Assembly (NCBI GenBank): GCA_025351405.1
Contig: JANXVZ010000037.1
Location: 1-64,000, forward strand
DNA: 64,000 nucleotides
Direction of reading: 5' to 3'
Origin: Sphingomonadales bacterium
GTDB lineage: Bacteria; Pseudomonadota; Alphaproteobacteria; Sphingomonadales; Sphingomonadaceae
Part shown: positions 15,202-23,634 of the stretch, piece by piece
How the letters are laid out: each line of letters begins with the position of its first letter
How positions within the stretch are numbered: the first letter of the stretch is position 1
Notes under the pieces: model-generated
Database searches by the model: none
The model's input: only the letters and a program-made list of their open reading frames with translations
Told to the model about the DNA's origin: nothing
Made by a program: the position numbers and the translations under genes

Positions 15202-15849
15202 ATGGCTTATGCTGATCAAGGGATGAGCAGGAACCGCATGATCTCGCTTGGCGTGGTCGCGTTGCTCCATGTCGGACTCGGTTATGCTTTCATTACCGGG
15301 CTCGCGCTCAAGGCGGTCAAAGCGATCGTCCAACCGCTCGAAACGGTCAATGTGAAGGAAGAGAAGCCGCCGCCGGAGGAACCACCTCCGCCGCCTCCGA
15401 AGGACGTCGAGATCCCGCCGTATGTGCCGCCGCCCGAAGTGACGGTTGCGCAGTCGACGGCGCCGACGATCACCACACAGACCGCTGTTCCGCAGCCCGA
15501 GCCGCCAAAGTTCGTGCCGCCGGCGCCGCCCCAGCCTGTCGAGGCGCCCAAGGCGGCACCGACCGCCGCGACCGACAAGGGTCGTGGCAACACGATGACC
15601 GATGACGACTTTCCCGATGCGTCGCGCCGTGCCGAAGAGCAGGGCACCACGCGGGTAAGCTTCACCATCGGCACCGATGGCAAGGTTTCGGCTTGCTCGA
15701 CGGTCCAGTCCAGCGGCTTCCCGCGGCTCGACGATGCGGCTTGCAAGATCATCATCCGGCGCTGGCGCTTCAACCCGGCAATGCGGGACGGTCAACCCGT
15801 CCCGGAAACCCGGCAGCGTCCGATCCGCTGGGTGTTGAAGAACAACTAG
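15202..15849 (+). CDS. tonB: Energy transducer TonB
   Basis: TonB couples the inner-membrane proton motive force, via ExbB/ExbD, to outer-membrane TonB-dependent receptors. The 215-aa protein has one N-terminal membrane helix (about 12-32), a long Pro/Glu/Lys-rich periplasm-spanning segment (about 48-115, with PPPEEPPPPPP), and a C-terminal TonB domain (about 130-215: GTTRVSFTIGTDGKVSACSTVQSSG and IIRRWRFNPA). A second in-frame ATG at residue 8 (15223), with AAGGG directly upstream, is an alternative start. It heads tonB-exbB-exbD-exbD and could energise the receptor encoded near 47-49 kb. Confidence 0.95.
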   Translation: MAYADQGMSRNRMISLGVVALLHVGLGYAFITGLALKAVKAIVQPLETVNVKEEKPPPEEPPPPPPKDVEIPPYVPPPEVTVAQSTAPTITTQTAVPQPEPPKFVPPAPPQPVEAPKAAPTAATDKGRGNTMTDDDFPDASRRAEEQGTTRVSFTIGTDGKVSACSTVQSSGFPRLDDAACKIIIRRWRFNPAMRDGQPVPETRQRPIRWVLKNN

Positions 15850-15914
15850 CCGCCGGCTTTTCGTCGCCGGACAGATAACAAACGATAAAAGCAGATCATC
15901 GAGGGAACAAAACA

Positions 15915-16640
15915 ATGGAAACCGTCGCAGTCGAAAACCCCTATGGCCTGATGGCCGCACTCCAGCAGGGCGGTATCATCGCCCAGTCGGTTTTCGGCAT
16001 TCTCGTCTTCATGTCGTTCTTTTCCTGGTTCATCATCTTCACCAAGTATTTTGAACAGCGGAAGGTGCTGACCGAAGCCAAGGAACTGGAAAAGAAGTTC
16101 TGGTCCGCTCCCGATCTCAAGACCGGCGCTTCGAAGCTCGACAAGAATTCGCCGTTCCGCCAGATCGTCGATGACGGCCTGCGTGCTTCCGATCACCATG
16201 AAGGTCGCCTGACCGACAAGATCGACCAGCACGAGTGGGTGACGATGGCGCTCAACCGTTCAAATGCCGGCGTTGCCTCAAAGCTGCAGTCGGGCCTCGC
16301 CTTCCTCGCCTCGGTCGGTTCGACCTCGCCGTTCATCGGTCTGTTCGGTACCGTCGTCGGCATCTATCGCGCCCTCATCAACATCGGCCTTGCTGGCCAG
16401 GCGTCGATCGACAAGGTCGCCGGCCCGGTCGGTGAAGCTCTCATCATGACCGCACTTGGTCTTGCCGTCGCCGTTCCGGCCGTGCTCGGCTACAACTGGC
16501 TGATCCGCCGCAACAAGGATGTCGCTGAGAAGCTCAGCAACTTCGTCTCGGACGTCCATGGTGCGCTGGTTTCCGGTTCGCGGGTTGCAACGCCAGCCGT
16601 CGGCATGGTCGGCAAGCCCGTCGCTCCGGTCGCACGCTGA
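15915..16640 (+). CDS. exbB: Biopolymer transport protein ExbB (MotA/TolQ/ExbB proton channel)
   Basis: An inner-membrane subunit of the TonB motor, 241 aa. Hydrophobic segments lie near 18-45, 130-155 and 172-195, giving the three-helix topology with a large cytoplasmic loop between the first two. The conserved SVGSTSPFIGLFGTVVGIYRAL stretch and the following EALIMTALGLAVAVPAVLGYN helix form the proton-channel lining in the family. GAGGGA precedes the ATG. The C-terminal tail after about 215 is Val/Ala/Pro-rich. ExbB pentamers enclose ExbD and contact TonB. Confidence 0.95.
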   Translation: METVAVENPYGLMAALQQGGIIAQSVFGILVFMSFFSWFIIFTKYFEQRKVLTEAKELEKKFWSAPDLKTGASKLDKNSPFRQIVDDGLRASDHHEGRLTDKIDQHEWVTMALNRSNAGVASKLQSGLAFLASVGSTSPFIGLFGTVVGIYRALINIGLAGQASIDKVAGPVGEALIMTALGLAVAVPAVLGYNWLIRRNKDVAEKLSNFVSDVHGALVSGSRVATPAVGMVGKPVAPVAR

Positions 16641-16675
16641 GCGTCCGGCAACAGCAGAAGAAGGGCATCTGACTC

Positions 16676-17149
16676 ATGTCGATGAACATCGGATCGCCCA
16701 GCGAGGACGGCGAAGAACAGCCGATGACCGAAATCAACACGACGCCGCTGGTCGACGTCATGCTGGTCTTGCTCATCATCTTCCTCATCACCGTTCCTGT
16801 TGCGATCCAGACCATCCCGCTGACGCTACCGACGGTGACCAACCTGCCGACGACGACCAAGCCCGAGAACGTCCTGCTTTCGGTCGACGCCAATTGCGAC
16901 ACCTTCTGGGGTCAGCAAAAGGTCGAGACCAAGCAGGAATTGCTCGATCGCGGCGTCGCGGCGCTCAAGGCCGAAATCAAGCGGCAGGAAGCCAAGGGCG
17001 GCAAGATCGAGTTGCCCGAGGTCCATATCCGCGGTGACAAGGACATGGAATATCGTTGCGTTGGCGGGGTGATCTTCACCATGCAGCGCGCCGGTTTCCA
17101 GAAGATCGGTTTCATCTCGCAGCCGACACCAGGCAACGTAACGCGCTAA
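16676..17149 (+). CDS. exbD: Biopolymer transport protein ExbD, first copy
   Basis: A 157-aa single-pass inner-membrane protein with a periplasmic domain. The short cytoplasmic N-terminus ends in MTEINTTPLVDVMLVLLIIF, in which Asp27 is the protonatable residue needed for motor function in this family. The periplasmic part (about 45-157) contains a DANCDTFWGQQ segment and a C-terminal GGVIFTMQRAGFQKIGFI strand. Compared with the next gene product it carries extra residues and two cysteines (C in DANCD and YRCVGG). AAGGG lies upstream of the ATG. Two adjacent ExbD paralogs are common in sphingomonads and xanthomonads; the division of labour here is unknown. Confidence 0.93.
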   Translation: MSMNIGSPSEDGEEQPMTEINTTPLVDVMLVLLIIFLITVPVAIQTIPLTLPTVTNLPTTTKPENVLLSVDANCDTFWGQQKVETKQELLDRGVAALKAEIKRQEAKGGKIELPEVHIRGDKDMEYRCVGGVIFTMQRAGFQKIGFISQPTPGNVTR

Positions 17150-17222
17150 TATCGTCCGGGCGGCGAGGTCCCCATCGGGATCGTCGCCCGGAACGATCAC
17201 AAGATTTCAGGAGTAGTTTTCG

Positions 17223-17648
17223 ATGTCGATGGCCGTTGGCAATAGCAGTGGCGACGATGCCGCGCCGATGATGGACATGAACACGACGCCGCTGATCGAC
17301 GTCATGCTCGTTCTGCTCATCATGTTCATCATCACCATCCCGGTGCAGACGCATGCCGTGAAGCTCGATCTGCCGCCGCCCAACCAGGCGCCGACGCAGG
17401 TCGATCCGGTCTTCAACCAGATCGACATCGACTTCCTCAACAATATTTATTGGAACAAAACCGAGGTCGATATGCCGACCCTGCGGGGCTACCTCCGCCA
17501 GGCCGCCAAACTTCCGACCGAACCCGAACTGCGCCTGCGTCCCGAGGGCCTCGCCAAGTACGAGCTGGTCGACAAGGTGATGGCCGAAGCCCAGCAAGCC
17601 GGCATCACCAAGATGGGCTTTGTCGGCAACGAGGCCTACGCCAACTGA
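17223..17648 (+). CDS. exbD: Biopolymer transport protein ExbD, second copy
   Basis: A 141-aa ExbD paralog. MMDMNTTPLIDVMLVLLIMF again places an Asp at the start of the single transmembrane helix. The periplasmic domain contains FNQIDIDFLNNIYWNKTEVD and ends with MAEAQQAGITKMGFVGNEAY. It lacks the cysteines of the first copy. AGGAG lies about 9 nt before the ATG. It is the last gene of the tonB operon and is followed by a strong intrinsic terminator. In organisms with two ExbDs one may be needed only for particular receptors; that is family knowledge and not shown by this sequence. Confidence 0.93.
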   Translation: MSMAVGNSSGDDAAPMMDMNTTPLIDVMLVLLIMFIITIPVQTHAVKLDLPPPNQAPTQVDPVFNQIDIDFLNNIYWNKTEVDMPTLRGYLRQAAKLPTEPELRLRPEGLAKYELVDKVMAEAQQAGITKMGFVGNEAYAN

Positions 17649-17671
17649 GGCGTCACGATATTGCGGACATG

Positions 17672-17703
17672 GGGGCGGGCCGAAGGGCTCGCCCCTTTTG
17701 TTT
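17672..17703 (+). terminator. Intrinsic terminator of tonB-exbB-exbD-exbD
   Basis: A hairpin with a 10-bp stem (GGGGCGGGCC at 17672-17681 pairing with GGCTCGCCCC at 17686-17695, one G-U pair) and a GAAG loop is followed by TTTTGTTT. Stem, loop and U-tract are all textbook for Rho-independent termination, 23 bp after the second exbD stop. Confidence 0.9.
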
Positions 17704-17921
17704 GGCCCCCGCGCATGGTGCAGATCCTGGATGGCTGTGGCTCGAAACGACCTGCGCAGCCTTACTGCAGAAGACGTGTTATCGCTGCGTGATGACCCGG
17801 CGCAGTAACGCCTCGAACGCTTTACTGTTCGGCGATGCGGCGTAAGCAGCCGCTATTGCGCCATGCGACGGGCGACCGGGGATTTATGGTCGCGGCGCTC
17901 GACACCCTTTGTCAGCCAACC

Positions 17922-19718
17922 TCACGCCGCCGTCGGCTGCGCCTCGCCCTCGAACTGCAGCCGCGCCAGCTTGGCATAGAGGCCGCCGCCGGCGATCAGG
18001 CGGTCGTGGGTGCCCTCGGCGACAATGCGGCCGCCGTCCATGACGATGATGCGATCGGCATTGCGCACGGTGGCAAGGCGGTGGGCGATTACCAGCGTGG
18101 TTCGGCCGTGCATCAGGCCCTCAAGGGCGCGTTGCACCAGGCGTTCGCTTTCGCTGTCGAGCGCGCTGGTGGCTTCGTCGAGCAGCAGAACCGGCGCGTC
18201 GCGCAGGATGGCGCGGGCGATGGCAAGGCGCTGGCGCTGGCCACCGGACAGCCTGGTCCCGGCCTCCCCCAGAAAGCTGTTGATGCCATCGGGCAATTCG
18301 CGAAGGAACTTGTCGGCATGGGCAGCTTCGGCGGCGGCCCAGACTTCGGCTTCGGTGGCGCCGGGGCGCCCGTACCGGATATTTTCCAGGGCCGAGGCAG
18401 CAAAGATCACGGTTTCCTGTGGCACGACGGCGATGCGGGCGCGAATGTCGGCGGGGTCGGCACTGGTCAGCGGCACGCCATCAAGGCGGATCTGGCCTGC
18501 ATCCGGGTCATAAAAACGCTGCACGAGCTGGAACAACGTCGATTTGCCGGCGCCCGATGGCCCGACCACCGCGACAGTCTCGCCGGCTGCAACATCAAGA
18601 CTGAAATCTTCCAGCGCAGCGCCATCGGGCTTTGACGGGTAGTGGAAGACGACGTGATCGAGCACCAGCGCACCGCGCGCCGGCACCGGCAACGGCACGG
18701 CGTTGTCCGGGGCACGAATCCCCGCCTGGGCGACAAGTAGCTCGCGCATCCGGCCGCTGGCACCGGCGGCGCGCATGAAATCGCCATAGACTTCGGTCAA
18801 CGTCCCGAATGCGCCGGCAACGATGACGGCATAGAAGATGAAGGCCGCGATGGTGCCGCCGGTCAAATCGCCGGAAATGACGTCGAGCGCACCCTGCCAA
18901 AGCACCAGCGTGATGGCGCCGAAGATGAGCGTGATGACGACCGCGGTCATGCCGGCACGCAGGCGGATCCGGCGCTTGGCGGTGGCGAAGGCACTTTCGA
19001 CTGCGGTGGCAAAGCGCGTCGCTTCGCGGCGTTCCTGGGTGAAGGCCTGGACGATCTTGATGGCGCCGAGCACTTCGGCGACCATGGTGCCGACATCGGC
19101 GATGCGGTCCTGGCTGGTGCGCGCCACGGTGCGGACACGGCGACCGAGGATGACGATCGGCAGGATGGTGATGGGGATGACCAGCAACATCAGCCCGGTA
19201 AGTTTCGGCGCCAGGGTGAACATGAAGATGATGCCGCCGATGCCGGTGGCAGCGTTGCGCAGCGCCATAGAGGCCGAAGTCGAGACCACCTGTTCGATGA
19301 CGGCCGTGTCGCTGGTCAACCGCGATGCGATTTCGGCGGGGCGGTTTTCTTCGAAAAATACAGGGTCGAGGCCGAGCAGGTGGCTTTGGACGGCCTTGCG
19401 CAGATCGGCGACGACGCGCTCGCCGATCCAGCTGACAAAGTAGAAACGAAATGCCGTCGCGACACCGAGGATGACGACAATGCCGAGCATGGCCCAGAAG
19501 AACGGCGCGATCTTGGCGGCGTCCGAACCGGCGGCAAAGCCGTTATCGACGACGAGCTTGAGGCGTTGCGGAATCGCCAGCGTTGCCAGCGCCGCAACGA
19601 TGAGAGCGGTCAAAGCTGCGGCAAGGTGCCACGGATAGGCGCGAACAAACCCCCACAGCAGCGAAAGGTTGGACAGTTTGCGCTGCTCGGGCGGGGTATT
19701 ATCGGGTTCTTTGGCCAT
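17922..19718 (-). CDS. ABC exporter, MsbA/multidrug type (fused TM and ATPase)
   Basis: A 598-aa half-transporter. Six membrane helices occupy about 22-310, followed by an ATPase domain with Walker A GPSGAGKST, Q-loop VVPQETVIFA, signature LSGGQRQRLAIARA, Walker B VLLLDEATSALD and switch His in VIAHRLATV. It should work as a homodimer exporting a lipid or hydrophobic compound; whether it is the essential lipid A flippase MsbA or a drug/lipid exporter cannot be decided from sequence. The N-terminal ~18 residues are polar and cytoplasmic. It is divergent from the PHB depolymerase gene, with two 12-bp palindromes in the shared upstream region. Confidence 0.9.
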   Translation of the reverse strand: MAKEPDNTPPEQRKLSNLSLLWGFVRAYPWHLAAALTALIVAALATLAIPQRLKLVVDNGFAAGSDAAKIAPFFWAMLGIVVILGVATAFRFYFVSWIGERVVADLRKAVQSHLLGLDPVFFEENRPAEIASRLTSDTAVIEQVVSTSASMALRNAATGIGGIIFMFTLAPKLTGLMLLVIPITILPIVILGRRVRTVARTSQDRIADVGTMVAEVLGAIKIVQAFTQERREATRFATAVESAFATAKRRIRLRAGMTAVVITLIFGAITLVLWQGALDVISGDLTGGTIAAFIFYAVIVAGAFGTLTEVYGDFMRAAGASGRMRELLVAQAGIRAPDNAVPLPVPARGALVLDHVVFHYPSKPDGAALEDFSLDVAAGETVAVVGPSGAGKSTLFQLVQRFYDPDAGQIRLDGVPLTSADPADIRARIAVVPQETVIFAASALENIRYGRPGATEAEVWAAAEAAHADKFLRELPDGINSFLGEAGTRLSGGQRQRLAIARAILRDAPVLLLDEATSALDSESERLVQRALEGLMHGRTTLVIAHRLATVRNADRIIVMDGGRIVAEGTHDRLIAGGGLYAKLARLQFEGEAQPTAA

Positions 19719-19770
19719 GACTTACCCCTAGCAGGCCTTTGAGTGTGACTCAATCGGGGGTCGATCGTGT

Positions 19771-19794
19771 GGCAACGTTGCCGGCAACGTTGCC
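19771..19794. promoter_or_regulatory. Two adjacent copies of the palindrome GGCAACGTTGCC
   Basis: The perfect 12-bp palindrome GGCAACGTTGCC occurs twice back to back (19771-19782 and 19783-19794) in the 173-bp region between the divergent ABC exporter and PHB depolymerase genes. Dyad symmetry repeated with a 12-bp step would place two dimer sites near the same DNA face. A regulator-binding site for one or both genes is plausible. No regulator is encoded nearby. Confidence 0.45.
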
Positions 19795-19891
19795 GGTGGG
19801 GGCAGCCTTGCCGTTTATCGCTTTATGCTGCACCTGCGCTGTGCAATAGTTTGACGACCCGGGCCGTTACAACCGGGAAGAGGGATCATCG

Positions 19892-21199
19892 ATGCTCTAT
19901 ACCGTGTATGAAATGCAGCGGGCCTGGCTCGCCGGGCTTGGCTCGATGGCGCAAACCGGTTCGGAATGGTTGCTGTCGCCGTCGAACCCGCTTTCATACG
20001 CAAGCAGCAGCCCGGTGATGGCGCGTGCCCTGGAGGTTTTTGCCCATGCCACCGCGCCGCGCGGCAAGCCGGCATTCGGTCTCGATACCGTCATCATCGA
20101 AGGTGAAATCATCTCGGTCACCGAAGATATCGTGGCGCGCAAACCCTTTGGCCAGTTGAAGCATTTCAAGCGTGACGTCTCCGGGCGCAGCGATCCGCGC
20201 GTACTGATCATCGCCCCGATGTCGGGGCATTACGCGACGCTGCTGCGTGGCACCGTCGAGCGCCTGCTGCCGTCGCACGAGGTCTACATCACCGATTGGC
20301 GCGACGCCAAGAAGGTGCCGATGTCCGACGGTCATTTCGATTTCAACGATTATATCGATTATATCATTGAATTTGCAGGTATCGTCGGCCCCGGAAGCCA
20401 TATGCTGGCGGTCTGCCAGCCCGCCGTCCCGGCCTATGCCGCCATCGCCATCATGTCGGCCGACAACAATCCTGCCACGCCGCTGACCCTGACGATGATG
20501 GGAGGCCCGGTCGACACCAGAAAGGCGCCGACGTCTGTTGATGACCTGGCCACCGAACGGCCGTTTGCCTGGTTCGAGCAGAATGTCGTGGCGCGCGTGC
20601 CCGATGTGCACCCGGGCGCTGGCCGCAAGGTCTATCCGGGCTTTCTGCAACTGGCCGGGTTCATGTCGATGAACCTTGCTAACCACATGAATTCGCATTG
20701 GGAAATGTTCAAGCACCTTGTCGCCGGCGACGATGACAGCGCCGATGCGACAAAGGCATTCTATGATGAGTATCGCTCGGTTTGCGACATGACCGCGGAA
20801 TTCTATCTGCAGACGATCGACGTCGTGTTCCAGCGTCAGTTGGTTGCCAAGGGCGAATTCGTCCATCGCGGCAAGCTGGTCGACCCGGCCGCCATCGATC
20901 GCACCGCCTTGCTCGCCATCGAAGGCGAGCGCGACGATATCTCCGGCCTTGGCCAGACCAAGGCGGCACTCGATATCGCCACGGGCCTGCCAGAATCCAA
21001 AAAGCGCTATTTCATGGCGGCGGGTGCCGGTCACTACGGCATCTTCAACGGTCGCAAATGGCGCGAAGTCATTGCGCCCGTGGTGGAAAATTTCATCCGC
21101 TCGCATGACGACGTCAAGCACACGGCCTTGCCGAAGGTCATCGTCGTGCCGCTCAACCGCACCGAGCCGCGTGAAATCGCCGGCATCGAGGTCGCATAG
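19892..21199 (+). CDS. phaZ: Intracellular polyhydroxyalkanoate (PHB) depolymerase
   Basis: A cytoplasmic, granule-associated enzyme that mobilises stored polyhydroxybutyrate. The 435-aa protein matches the PhaZ1-type family: an N-terminal granule-contact region (MLYTVYEMQRAWLAG), an alpha/beta-hydrolase core with RVLIIAPMSGHYATLLRGTV, and VTDWRDAKKVP-like sequence (YITDWRDAKKVP near 132-143). Cys175 in VCQPAVP replaces serine as nucleophile in this family. A catalytic Asp in ERDDISG and His in GAGHYGIF complete the triad. GAGGGA lies upstream of the ATG. The gene implies a PHB cycle, although phaA/B/C genes are not in the window. Confidence 0.94.
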   Translation: MLYTVYEMQRAWLAGLGSMAQTGSEWLLSPSNPLSYASSSPVMARALEVFAHATAPRGKPAFGLDTVIIEGEIISVTEDIVARKPFGQLKHFKRDVSGRSDPRVLIIAPMSGHYATLLRGTVERLLPSHEVYITDWRDAKKVPMSDGHFDFNDYIDYIIEFAGIVGPGSHMLAVCQPAVPAYAAIAIMSADNNPATPLTLTMMGGPVDTRKAPTSVDDLATERPFAWFEQNVVARVPDVHPGAGRKVYPGFLQLAGFMSMNLANHMNSHWEMFKHLVAGDDDSADATKAFYDEYRSVCDMTAEFYLQTIDVVFQRQLVAKGEFVHRGKLVDPAAIDRTALLAIEGERDDISGLGQTKAALDIATGLPESKKRYFMAAGAGHYGIFNGRKWREVIAPVVENFIRSHDDVKHTALPKVIVVPLNRTEPREIAGIEVA

Positions 21200-21214
21200 G
21201 TCCTGCCCTCCAGG

Positions 21215-21242
21215 GCCCCGGCGCGATGAGGCGGTCCGGGGC
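21215..21242. terminator. Possible terminator hairpin between convergent phaZ and ABC-F gene
   Basis: GCCCCGG (21215-21221) and CCGGGGC (21236-21242) are perfect complements around a 14-nt loop, placed between the phaZ stop and the stop of the convergent ABC-F gene. No U-tract follows, so the call is weak. Confidence 0.35.
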
Positions 21243-21265
21243 TGCAACTCCTGTGGTGTCGGCTA

Positions 21266-23080
21266 TCAGCCGGCCAGCGTTGCTTCCATTTCGGCGAGGT
21301 CGAGCCAGCGTTCCTCGGCCTTGGCGAGGTCGGCACGAACACGTTCTAGTTCTGCGTTGACCGAGGCAAAACGCTTTGGGTCCCGGGTGTACAGCGCCGG
21401 GTCCGACAGCGTTGCTTCGTGGCGGGTGATTGCCGATGACAGCGTTTCGATCTTGCCCGGCAACTCAGCGAGCTCGCGGGCGTCGTTGTAGCTGAGCTTT
21501 GCCGCCCGGGCCTTGGGGGTAACCGGGGTATTGGCATTCTTCTGGCGAGGCGCCTTTGCGTCTTCGCGCGCCGCCGCGGCCTTGCGCTTGCGAAGCTCCG
21601 CCCAATCCGACCAGCCACCAACGACGGTTTCCGAATTGCCCTCGCCATCGAGTGCGACGACCATCGTCACGACGCGGTCGAGGAAGGCACGGTCGTGGCT
21701 GACCAACAGAACCGTGCCGGCATAGTCGTCGAGAACTTCTTCGAGCAGGTCGAGCGTCTCCATGTCGAGATCGTTGGTCGGCTCATCGAGCACCAGCAGG
21801 TTCGACGGTGTTGCGAATTCGCGCGCCAGCAGCAAACGAGAGCGTTCGCCGCCGGAAAAGCTATCCACCGGCGCATCGATGACCGACGGGTCGAACAGGA
21901 ACTCCTTGAGATAGCCCGAGACATGTTTCTTGCTGCCGTTGACTTCGAGCCAGTCACCACCGTCGGCAAGGACGTCGCGCACGGTCTTGGGGGTGCCGCC
22001 GTCCTCGGCATCCAGCCGGGCGCGACGCTGGTCGATGATGGTCGGGTTGAGGGTCTTGGCGCGGCGAATGCTGCCGCTGTCGGGCGCCATGTCGCCGAGC
22101 AACAGCCGGATCAAGGTCGATTTTCCGGCACCATTGGGCCCGATGATGCCGATACGGTCGCCGCGCCGCACGCGGAGCGACAGGTCGCGCAGGATCGGTC
22201 GCTCGCCAAAGCTCAGCGCGACATGCTGGGCGTCTATCAGCACCTTGGTCTTGCCGTCATCGGCCTCGGTGGCCAGCTTGGCGACGGCATCGCCGGTGGT
22301 CATCGCCTTCCGTTCGGCGCGCAGGTCGATGAGTTTGGACAGGCGCCCCTGGTTGCGGCTGCGGCGGGCGGTAACGCCGCGCAGCAACCAATGTTCTTCC
22401 TGCCGCAAGCGGGCGTCGAGCTTGGAGGCGTTCTTTGCTTCCTCGGCAGCCAGCCGCTCGGCCCAGGCTTCAAAGCCGCCAAAGCCGACTTCGGCACGCT
22501 TCAGCGAACCCCGGTCGAGCCACAGCGAATTGCGCGTCAGCCGGGTGAGGAAGGTGCGGTCATGGCTGATGGCGACAAAGCCGCCACTGAAGCGATCAAG
22601 CCAGGATTCGAGCCATTCGATCGCAGCAATGTCGAGATGGTTGGTCGGCTCGTCGAGCAACAGGAGCCCGGGCTGCTCGGCGAGCGCCCGCACCAACGCG
22701 GCGCGGCGCCGTTCGCCACCGCTGGCTGTCGATGCATCGCGATCGAGATCGGCACCGAGGCGATTGGCGACGGATTCGAGCAGATGGTCGGCAGGGGCGC
22801 CATCGCCGGCGCGTACATAATCGCCCAGCGTGGCAAAGCCGGCGAGCGCCGGGTCCTGCTCCAGCCGCACGATGCGCAGGGCCGGGGACACCGCGCGCCG
22901 GCCTTCATCAAGGTCGATCTCGCCGGAGATCAGCTTGAGCAGCGTAGTCTTGCCAACGCCATTGCGGCCGATCAGCGCCAGCCGGTCGCGGGCGTCGATG
23001 GTCAGGTCGAGCCCGCGGAACAACCAGCCGCCGCCTTGGCGCAGGCCGGCATTTTCAAGGGTGAGAATCGGTTCGGGCAT
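21266..23080 (-). CDS. ABC-F family ATPase, Uup-like
   Basis: A 604-aa soluble protein with two ABC ATPase domains and no membrane segments. Domain 1 has Walker A GRNGVGKTT and signature SGGERRRA; domain 2 has GPNGAGKST and FSGGERSRL. Walker B/D-loop blocks read LLLDEPTNHLD and LVLDEPTNDLD. The linker between domains contains LRQEEHWLLRGVTARRSRNQGR, and a C-terminal coiled coil (about 545-604) is the feature of the Uup/EttA-like ABC-F group acting on ribosomes or DNA. The ORF track start is 59 codons too long; the ATG at 23080 opens the conserved MPEPILTLENAGL. The precise cellular role (Uup versus another ABC-F) is not settled by sequence. Confidence 0.9.
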   Translation of the reverse strand: MPEPILTLENAGLRQGGGWLFRGLDLTIDARDRLALIGRNGVGKTTLLKLISGEIDLDEGRRAVSPALRIVRLEQDPALAGFATLGDYVRAGDGAPADHLLESVANRLGADLDRDASTASGGERRRAALVRALAEQPGLLLLDEPTNHLDIAAIEWLESWLDRFSGGFVAISHDRTFLTRLTRNSLWLDRGSLKRAEVGFGGFEAWAERLAAEEAKNASKLDARLRQEEHWLLRGVTARRSRNQGRLSKLIDLRAERKAMTTGDAVAKLATEADDGKTKVLIDAQHVALSFGERPILRDLSLRVRRGDRIGIIGPNGAGKSTLIRLLLGDMAPDSGSIRRAKTLNPTIIDQRRARLDAEDGGTPKTVRDVLADGGDWLEVNGSKKHVSGYLKEFLFDPSVIDAPVDSFSGGERSRLLLAREFATPSNLLVLDEPTNDLDMETLDLLEEVLDDYAGTVLLVSHDRAFLDRVVTMVVALDGEGNSETVVGGWSDWAELRKRKAAAAREDAKAPRQKNANTPVTPKARAAKLSYNDARELAELPGKIETLSSAITRHEATLSDPALYTRDPKRFASVNAELERVRADLAKAEERWLDLAEMEATLAG

Positions 23081-23337
23081 GGGGCTACGCTGGGTTTTCT
23101 GGGCTGGCTGTCTGGAACGGATGATAGCGGATTGCACGCGGCTGGTGGCGTGATTTGCCTCGATCCGCAATCTAAAAGCGCGGGTGGCCCATATCCATCC
23201 GGCGGCCAAATGCGCGCAGGCTGTGGCGCTGGGCAGGCAGCGGCGAGGCCTCGCCACCTTTGTGCCATAATATTCATGGCCTATTCACGCCGCGCCGGGC
23301 ATTGGAACAGCATCGTCCATCTGGTTGAATTGCCTTG

Positions 23338-23625
23338 ATGCTTCCTCTGGTTTCCCTGCTCCTGATGTTTTCGCCGGTCGCCTACAGGTGTCCGGCGCCC
23401 GGCGTCGAAAACTCTGTGCGCTGCCTTGTCGATGCCGGCGAGATCCTGCCGTTCGAAGCGATCCGCAACCGTGTGATGAGCCAGGTCACCGGCGACTATG
23501 TAGGCGCCGAGTTCGACACCGACACGTTGCGCTATCGGTTCCGCTTTCTCAACGATGGCAAAGTGATTAACGTCGACGTCGACGCTCGCACGGGTCAGAT
23601 CATCTCGCGTCGCAAGTCGTTTTAG
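23338..23625 (+). CDS. Small exported PepSY-like protein
   Basis: A 95-aa protein with an N-terminal hydrophobic export signal (MLPLVSLLLMFSPVAY) and a PepSY-like fold in the rest: EAIRNRVMSQVTGDYVGAEFD followed by YRFRFLNDGKVINVDVDARTGQII. Two cysteines near the mature N-terminus (PVAYRCPAP and NSVRCLVD) could pair in the periplasm. The ATG at 23338 directly follows a TTG used by the ORF track. The stop lies 9 bp before a response regulator gene and a PhoQ-like kinase follows. Such trios are widespread, and the PepSY protein often tunes the sensor; that role is inferred here. Confidence 0.8.
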   Translation: MLPLVSLLLMFSPVAYRCPAPGVENSVRCLVDAGEILPFEAIRNRVMSQVTGDYVGAEFDTDTLRYRFRFLNDGKVINVDVDARTGQIISRRKSF

Positions 23626-23634
23626 GACACAAAG

